From NCBI GenBank assembly GCA_002633005.1, contig NMRA01000183.1, positions 437,553 through 501,552 of the forward strand: a stretch of DNA of 64,000 nt. Direction: 5' to 3'. Position numbers and translations under genes: made by a program. The stretch comes from Phoronis australis (Eukaryota; Phoronida; Phoronidae). Shown here piece by piece: positions 57,054 to 64,000 of the stretch (position 1 is its first letter; every line of letters begins with the position of its first letter). The notes beneath the pieces were generated by a model. It searched no databases. It saw only the letters and a program-made list of their open reading frames with translations, and was not told the DNA's origin.

Positions 57054-57690
57054 AAGATGGCGGACAAAATGGCCGCCAGATTTTCTGATACGCACTATAA
57101 CTCAAGAGTGGAATGTGATAGAATAAAAATTCAAAAAGGTTTACCTATGTTTTGTGGGTCAAAAATCCATTGAAAATGGTTTTACATGGGTGTGGTGACA
57201 CCGTCCGCCATTTTCCAAGATGGCCGCCAAATCTACTTGAGTCGCACAACTTCACACGAACAGATTAGTGTGTCGTCTTGCTTCAAACATCGCATCATAG
57301 GTTTTCTAGGTCGACTAATCTATTGAGACTCATTGCATTTGGCAGTAATGATTACTTCCACCATTTCCAAGATGGCGGAAAAAATGGCCGCCAGATTTGC
57401 AGATGATCATTATAACTCGAGAGTGGAATGTGGTAGAGTAAAAATTCAAAAATGTTTACCTATCTTTTTTGGGTCAACAAATCCATTGGAAAAGTTTTGC
57501 GTGGCCGTGGTGACACCATCAGCCATTTTCCAAGATGGCCTTCAAAACTATTTCGAATCCCACAACTTCGCACAAACAGATTAGTGTATCGTCTTGCTTC
57601 AAGTAGCATATGTTTTCTGGGTCGACTAATCCATTTAGACTCATTGCGTTTGGCTCTAATGATTACTTCCACCATTTTCTAAGATGGCCA
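57054..57690. repeat. ~313-bp subterminal tandem duplication with AAGATGGCGG words
   Basis: AAGATGGCGG/CCA words at 57054, 57369 and 57681 mark two successive units. Each contains AGAGTGGAATGTG, AAAATTCAAAAA, GTGGTGACACC and CACAACTTC in the same order. Both units also carry inverted GCCATTTTCCAAGATGG strings. They lie just inside the left end of the large transposon and may be subterminal transposase-binding repeats. Confidence 0.8.
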
Positions 57691-58549
57691 CCAAATAGTT
57701 GCTTCGTGTAAGAACTTCCGATTCCAGAGACACGCCATATCCTGAGTTTTTTAAGTCAGCACAACCATTACAATATTTTTTTGTCTGGCTCTTGATGATT
57801 ACGACTACCATTTTCAAAATGGTTTAACGAATAACTTATTTGGGTAAAAAAACATCAGGTTTGCCTGAACTGAAGGATCATTCTCCTCTGAAAAAATGTG
57901 CTGTATTGACAATAACTCTGCAATTAACTCAGTGATCTACTATCCACACTGTCTGTGTCACTTCCAGTTAGTTGTAAATGCTAGTGAATCTATACACAAT
58001 CAACCAGTATTTACACAACTAATCTCTGTCAACTCAGAATGAATTGCTGCAGCTAAAACCACGGCATTCTCCACATGCAACCGAGTACGACTATCCTAAC
58101 TTCTTGCAAGTACATCTCTTGGAACTGCAGTTGGTCTTACACGAGCATCTCACTACTTTCAGCAGGTTTTCTGGTGCTGCTGAATGGTCCGTCGTCGTGG
58201 GAATGAATTTTCCAAATGCCAGCACCCATCCCCAATACAGCGAGTCTAGGCCACTGCCACGGAAACTTGACCGCTTTGATAATATGTCCCGGCAGCATGG
58301 AATTTAGCTACTGAAGAAAGGTGGTGATAATGACTGTATTTGGGCTGTGTCTAGTCCGACACCTCATCCACAAATTGCCTGTATCGCAAATCATCCAAAT
58401 TTCCAGAGCCAGTACCGCCATGAAGCACAGATACAACTCTTGCCAGGTTCAAATATGTCTTGATTCAGCTGCATGTGTCTAGTAAATACTCTTAGAGTTT
58501 TTGCAGAATTCTCGATCACGCAGTTTCTTGATTGGGAGAGCCTTTGCTA

Positions 58550-60720
58550 ATACCGAACAGCTATAATGTTGTGTTGCAACCACCTATTGCGTGCACAAAT
58601 GACAAAACTGCGCAAGTTTCGGCACCAAGAGACAACACCTCTTGCTTTGGTGTCTCTTGTCAAATTTCATGTTCATGAAATTTGTTGTGAAGTAGCATGG
58701 TAACGCAAAAGAACCAACAAGTCTGTATCGTCTGCAATAAGGGTAGTTGGACCTTGAACTGTGTTCTCTAATGCTGTTTCTATTAAAACACCTGCGTCAC
58801 CTTGAGCTTGTACCACTGTGCAACCAGCATTTCTTAGCAAACTTGACAAGAAGTGAGTGAATCGTTTGTTTTTGCTTTTTGCAAAAAATGTTCCTTTTTT
58901 ACTTGATCAGTTCCAACCACCCCACCCAGTCTTCGAACATGAAAGACATCTTTAGTTGATGGTCCATCTCAGTAACCATCAAAAACAACAATAGGCTGGG
59001 TACACTTGCTGATGTAATCCACATAACCTCTACCAAATGACTGATACGTTGCGCATCTAGGCCATGGAATACGGTGAAGGAGAGAACCGCCGTCGATTAC
59101 ATGCATCACCGTGTTTTCTGGAAATTGAAATCCTCAGGTAGTCCTCCACTGGACCAGAGTACATCAGCTCATATTGATTTATTAGCGACTCTGGGAAGAC
59201 CAAATGTATCAAAACGAACATGGGAACCAACACACAGCTCAAACTTCAAAAGGCTTGATGAACTTTCACTGTTGTCTTTTGCAGCGGTCAGGATTCGCTG
59301 AAATAGCAGTCGTGGATCCGCTTGAGTGAAATTACTATTAGCAGCATGAATTCAACAATGCTGCGGATGTCTTTGTCGTCACGCGACTGTCTTGCCTGGG
59401 TACATTCTTTATGCTGCTGACTTGTTTCACAACTTAAGTTTGTCACAGTCTGCATGGCACCATTTATACTTGAGCATGCCGGCAAGGAAAGCAGCCACAG
59501 TGCACTCTGTGTATCTCCCATTTCGAAACCTCAAGTTAAACCTCTTGTTGTTTAATGCTTTTCATGAGCATTTGTTCAATTACAAGGTCTTATCTCATTA
59601 TGACAAGCCTGCCCAGAATCTGTCACTTTGTCTTATGGTTTGTTGGCCGTAGACGTCTGGACGGGTGTCTTTGAGTTGCTACGTCTGCTTCAGTCAAGTA
59701 TATGTATGAAGATTTTGCATAAGAGTTGTGACCAGCAGCGGCAAAGTAAGGCAGCATTTCAAAAACTACTTTTAGGTGAAGCTCCCAATCTGACGTTATT
59801 TCTGCTTTTAAAAAAGTCGAAGGATGTCAATCATCTTCATATACTGTAGTCAAAGACTAATGATTGGACTCTGCATGGACAAGTCTGATTTATGTGCTTT
59901 GATTTTTTATGGATACCCACAAGACACTCCGACGAGCATACATCGTCGCACACAGACGTCAGGCCAGCAATAAGATCATCATACCTCGTCAGACCAGCTC
60001 TCACATCATCATGAAGAATATCATTGGCCATTGATTCTTCTGACGAACTATTCTGTCACTAAGGATTCTGAAGACCTATACTCTGGTTCAGTCGTTTTTG
60101 AATATACCAATGGCAGTAGGTCGGAAACCAGAAGTGAACTCTCGTGAGGGCATTCCACTGTAATCCAAGGTTCAGAATCGGAAGACACTGGCTGGGCATG
60201 GCATGCCCCATAGTATACATCTAGTTATGTGATCGGTTGGGATGTCTGAGATGTCTGAAGAATCTGTCTCCACATTCTGACGAGCCAAAATTTGTGTTCA
60301 AGCATTGAACTGCTCCACCTCTTGGCATGTAATCTGTGTGTTCTGTATTGGTGACATTCCGGACTCCTGGTAATTTCTGAAGAACCTGAATTTATTTCTT
60401 CATTGGTTTTGGATTGGCGTTACTTGATCTGTCAATATTTGGAAGTGGGATGTTGAATGTTCTGGCTTTTATGATAGCATTCAGTGGTGAGTCTACCAAC
60501 ATATGCCCCCTCACTGCTCTATCCACACTTTTTCCATTTAACATAAGGTTCACACTGTTTAATGCATACACCGTCTCAAGAACTCCTTGAAGCCCTGTGC
60601 TTGACATTACGTATCCAATACATTCCAGAAAGCTCATCTCAGTATGAAATCTTCCAAGCCTGGCTAAGAACAAGTGACTGAAGATCGCTATCGTTTTGTT
60701 TGCAGGCACTAACTTCCTCT
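58550..60720 (-). pseudogene. decayed transposon-encoded protein, PIN/nuclease-like part
   Basis: Several minus-strand pieces in shifting frames follow the order of an uncharacterised protein family that is repeated in many invertebrate genomes. Around 60709 to 60392 the pieces include GRFHTEMSFLECIGYVMSST and Asp-Arg-Ala-Val-Arg-Gly-His. Around 59480 to 59380 they include Thr-Asn-Leu-Ser and QQHKECTQARQSRD. Around 59100 to 58950 they include VIDGGSLLHRIPWPR, a Val-Val-Phe-Asp-Gly-Tyr string and Pro-Ser-Thr-Lys-Asp. Near 58720 is ADDTDLLVLLRYHA. The Asp-rich last part recalls PIN/FEN nuclease folds, which is inference. Many stops and frameshifts show it is inactive. Confidence 0.7.
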
Positions 60721-61817
60721 AAAATCAGTTGCCTATGTTCTTAAAAAGCATGCATATTAACCTAATTGTGGGTCCTAACTATTAAAATTTAATTAATAAC
60801 TTCTTGTTACATAATCCTATTTGCTTTTCATCAAATTCAGGTGAAATCAGCAGCCAATTCTCAATACATGCCAGCAGCAGACGAAATCGATGCTTGGGAA
60901 CAATTAATAATATCTCCAATAGCAGAGAAAAAAGCCACTTCCTGCCCAATTTTATTAAGGGTTTGTATAATGAATAAGCCAATAACTCCACCAGAATACC
61001 ATATTTTTCAAACAAATATTATTTTTGATACCTCAAATGAATATATTTTACAGAAAAATAATTGAGTTTGTGAAATTTATAATGAAAATTTAACTAAAGC
61101 CTTTTCTGATAAACACACCAACTTTTATGTTATATAATCTAAAATGTGATTAAAATTCCACATTTACTATATAAATCTTAAAAACAAATTATAGAAACAA
61201 TCAACTCATTAATCCTGACTGTAGATTCTAAGATGTTTTTGTGTAAATGCGTATCAGGTTACAAACAAAGTTTGCAGAACGTAAATGCGGTAAATTGGGG
61301 TTTGTGAATTGGCAGCCATTTTGGCGGCCATTTTGTCAGCCAACTTGATTTTTTTCTTGCAAAGCAGTGACCAATTGTAAGGTCCAGATATTTTAAATTG
61401 TCTAACTTACAAAAGTATAAAACTTTTGCCATTTCCAGGGCAAAATATAAAAAGAAATCTTGCAACATGTACCAAATTGCCCTTTCGGCCGCCATTTTGT
61501 CAGCCATATTGGTTTTATTTTACAGAAAATTGGCATCTTTTGGTAGGTATGCCTCTTATGAAAAGTATATAATCAATGACACACTTTATTGTTTTATTTT
61601 TAGCTGTTTCATAAGAGTAATATGTCAGAAAACAGTAATCACCGGTTTTGTCGGCCATTTTTTCCGCCATCTTGAAAAACCGACTTCCGCCACTCCGATT
61701 TCGGTAGACTTTTTCTGGCACCAAGGGGTGTTTGAAGATACCATTAATGCAAAAAACCTTCTTTTGCAATTTTTTCTAGGTTGGGCCCTCTGGAGCCCTA
61801 GAATGACTGGACTATTA

Positions 61818-63600
61818 GGGCCTGGTTGCATGTCGAGTGTTAATTACATTGTTACAACTGTATTACTTTTTTAATGACGTCGAGTCCACATTGACCTAGC
61901 TTTTGAACTTTCCATGTCAGAGCTCGCTCTTGAAGTAGTGCGGGTGCGAATACGGAAAACTTTGCTAAATGGCCGTATTTCCCTCTACAGATTCAACGCG
62001 CGTGGGATAACTCACTTATCACTTCGGTCTCGGTCGATACGCGGAATAAGGTCTCGTGGGATATTACTTCATGTACGCCACTCTCGGCACGTTTTGTGCA
62101 TATGTATATATTCTTTGAGAATATGCTCTATAAACAATGGTTTGGGAAGCTAATTCTCAGCTGTGCCATGAAAGACATGTCAATTTTATTAACCCAGGTT
62201 CCTGACAAGAAACATTGACAATGATTACTGGAATCTTGGCGATGTCAAAAATTTCCAAATCTATGGCAATGGTTTTGTCAGAAGTAGGTGTAAGCACAAA
62301 AATATGAGTATTACCCAGATTAGGAATTTCTCAACCACAGAATGTTTCCAGGGTGAAGATGAATGGATCTGGTTTACTCTAACTGTTCTAAACATACTCA
62401 GGTATAACATTATTTACAGCACCCAAATCATTCTTCGCAACAAATCGATGAGATTGGCCTTCTGTACTCCCATTTAGCTCGGGATGGGGTAGGGGCCTCT
62501 ATTTGTTAGTGGCAAAATGGGTCACATTCGTAAAACTGGGAGTTGCTTTTAAGGGTTACAGAAACGTGCTTGAACTTTTAAGGCATCAAAAATGGTTTGT
62601 TCTCTCTGCAGGCCTCACAAGTACACGTAATCTGACGTGGTGAACGTTGTTGTAGCATCAATAACAGTTCCTGACGGCACGTGCCTGCTCGTGGGGGTAA
62701 ACCAGACTACTTTCAGGTTCTGAAGAGCGGCCCGCGGCGGTTGGGTCGACCAGGTTGCCTTGGGCGGACAGACGATCTGAGACCTTGCGGCCACAACGTG
62801 TAAGTTTGAAGGCTTCATTTGGGCTTCGATAGAATTATGTGTTTTGACAATATCTCCTGCGCTAACAAATGTTAAGTTATTGTCCCCATGGAGGCACTAT
62901 TTCTTGGAATTAATTCCGAATACTAAGAAGCTTCCCATGACTCTGTCGTGTTATTCTGTCAATAACTGGAAATTTTTGAGAATTCATCTTATTTGGTGCA
63001 TTGTAAAGGCCTCGAAATGCCTGTTTGGTGTACTTCTTGCCTGACTGGTTCCGGTGCCCACATACATTGTATAGCGAGTATGAATGCCTTTTCACCAATG
63101 ACTGTCGGCACCCTTATTAATGAAAGATATAGTCGAAATTATCCAATGATCAGGAAATACCATGAAAGGAAATCATAAACTGATCAATGTTCAACTGTAG
63201 TATTCAATAAACTAAATTATAACAGGTTGTCATGTGCCAAACTAATTCTAATACAAATGAAGGTGTACCATTACAACGTAAGTATTTCCGGACATTCTTC
63301 TCAGCAGGTGGGACACGTGTTGGCCTGCTACAGTGGACACTTTAATACCATTTGCATTCACAATATTTCCATAATTAGTGAGCCGTAACATTGTTACCAT
63401 GGTCACGAAGCTGATTCAGAATTTGACACGGAAACAAGACCAGGTCTAAATTAGATGAAACAAAGTCTTATAGGAGAGGGCAATCTTATCATGTCATTTT
63501 CAGTAAAAAATACGGTTCGTTGATTATCCCAGACATGTATTTCAGTTAGAAACGGCATCCCGTAATGCTATTAATTAGTCGAGTATTACTCCGGAAGTAA
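61818..63600. other. mostly unrecognised stretch
   Basis: 1.8 kb right of the transposon. One weak exon candidate (62615 to 62800, minus) is listed separately. The rest shows no repeat array or domain. Confidence 0.5.
62615..62800 (-). CDS. possible HYR-like extracellular domain exon
   Basis: An open minus segment in which Ile-Val-Cys-Pro-Pro is followed by Ala-Thr-Trp, Pro-Pro-Arg-Ala, and SGTVIDATTTFTTSDY. This is reminiscent of the HYR fold seen next to EGF domains: a Cys-Pro start, then Trp-x-x-Pro-x-Ala, then Gly-x-x-x-x-x-x-Thr-x-x-Tyr/Phe-x-x-x-Asp. A possible acceptor is GGTCTCAG and possible donors are GTGAGG or GTGTAC, but the phases do not link it to any other exon. It is on the same strand as the calcium-binding EGF gene and could be a 5' exon of it. 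This is a speculative call. Confidence 0.25.
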   Translation of the reverse strand, partial: HVVAARSQIVCPPKATWSTQPPRAALQNLKVVWFTPTSRHVPSGTVIDATTTFTTSDYVYL

Positions 63601-63735
63601 CGTTTAGGGGGTTAAGGATTTCCCGCCATTTTGTTTTCAAAAAGTTTGACTGCGTGAGCTGTCGAGTCAGTCATTGTTTTACCTCGGTTGTGATAAGTTC
63701 GGTTGTCGTTTGCCTTTGTTTACATATCAGTCGAC

Positions 63736-63866
63736 ATGCCGCACGGTTGGTACGTGCCGGCCGGAGTGTACTCATTATTGTCTTACGCGCACTTTGGGTA
63801 TGCAACTGCATCGCTTTCCGAAAGATGACACACTCCGACGTACTTGGCTGGTTCATGAGAAGAACG
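63736..63866 (+). pseudogene. THAP-like zinc finger fragment, frame-broken
   Basis: From an ATG at 63736, one frame gives Met-Pro-His-Gly-x-Tyr-Val-Pro. In the shifted frame, two Cys precede LHRFPKDDTLRRTWLVHEKN, which matches the Leu-His-x-Phe-Pro-Lys-Asp ... Trp core of THAP DNA-binding domains. The conserved pieces are in two frames, so the domain is broken or mis-assembled. The downstream Cys-x2-His half is missing because a repeat begins at 63895. THAP domains occur in P-element-type transposases and in host regulators. Confidence 0.5.
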
Positions 63867-63894
63867 CAGCGTTAGCCGTCCATGCAACGTACAA

Positions 63895-64000
63895 CAGTGG
63901 CGGATCTAGGATATCACAAGGGGGGGGCAACATTTTTGTCCGATTGTAAGCATTTGTGCAAACTGAACCACGATTGTAGATGCGCATAGCACCGAATGGG
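63895..64000. mobile_element. CAGTGGCGGATC-ended repeat, cut by the window edge
   Basis: Begins CAGTGGCGGATCTAGGATAT, then CACAAGG and a G run. Matches the reverse complement of 53380 to 53471, including GATGCGCATAGCACCGAATG. Only the first 106 bases are in the window. It interrupts the THAP-like frame. Confidence 0.8.

Larger units (their letters stand above)
56914..61817. mobile_element. ~4.9 kb DNA transposon with long inverted ends
   Basis: The left end starts TATAGTCCCGTCATTCTACGG. The right end, on the other strand, starts AATAGTCCAGTCATTCTAGGG. The inverted match continues with gaps for about 150 bp: ATTGCAA then AGAAGGTTTT, ACACCCCTT, AAGTCTACC, and ATCGGAGTGGCGGAAGT followed by TTTTTCAAGATGGCGG. 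Inside the left end a unit of about 313 bp is duplicated (57054 to 57680). The interior carries a decayed minus-strand coding region. I do not recognise the superfamily from the ends, and target-site duplications were not determined. Confidence 0.82.

Overview
The window reads as an intron-rich animal genome, most likely a marine invertebrate and possibly a mollusc or another lophotrochozoan. The evidence is short coding exons with GT-AG borders, introns of 0.3 to 7 kb, many minisatellites, frequent ACATGT-type words, and decayed eukaryotic transposons. The species cannot be named from sequence alone. No bacterial genes, operons or CRISPR arrays are visible. Almost all open frames over 60 codons are chance, and the genuine coding signal lies in short exons.

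Region 1 (about 1.4 to 36 kb, minus strand) is a row of 18 exons. Each encodes one small EGF-like domain, and all share split phase 1 at both ends, so every exon can be joined, skipped or duplicated without breaking the frame. Together they give 2082 nt (694 codons). Fifteen exons carry six cysteines with spacing near C-x6-C-x5-C-x6-C-x-C-x10-C. Three exons, each exactly 84 nt, stop after cysteine 4. They are 39 nt shorter than the standard 123-nt exon, which equals the C5-C6 subdomain. Neither the first exon nor the stop codon of this gene was identified.

Region 2 (about 36 to 48 kb) has no exon I can support. It holds old repeats and a retroelement scrap.

Region 3 (about 48.1 to 55.6 kb, minus strand) is the 3' part of a second gene. 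It has nine exons for EGF domains of calcium-binding type, one of which again lacks C5-C6, then a terminal exon with a chitin-binding (peritrophin-like) cysteine pattern, a stop codon and an AATAAA signal. This suggests a secreted extracellular or biomineral-matrix protein. The two genes are neighbours on the same strand and were probably built by the same kind of exon duplication.

Region 4 (about 56 to 64 kb) contains one isolated plus-strand exon resembling the start of a SEA domain. It also holds a roughly 4.9 kb transposon with long inverted ends and a decayed minus-strand protein gene, a weak HYR-like exon candidate, and a frame-broken THAP-like fragment cut off by a short inverted-end repeat at the window edge.

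Mobile elements lie in the introns and flanks: an RNase H piece and a reverse transcriptase piece of non-LTR retrotransposons, a Tc1/mariner transposase remnant, several miniature inverted-end elements, a SINE-like tRNA-derived head, and at least eight tandem arrays.
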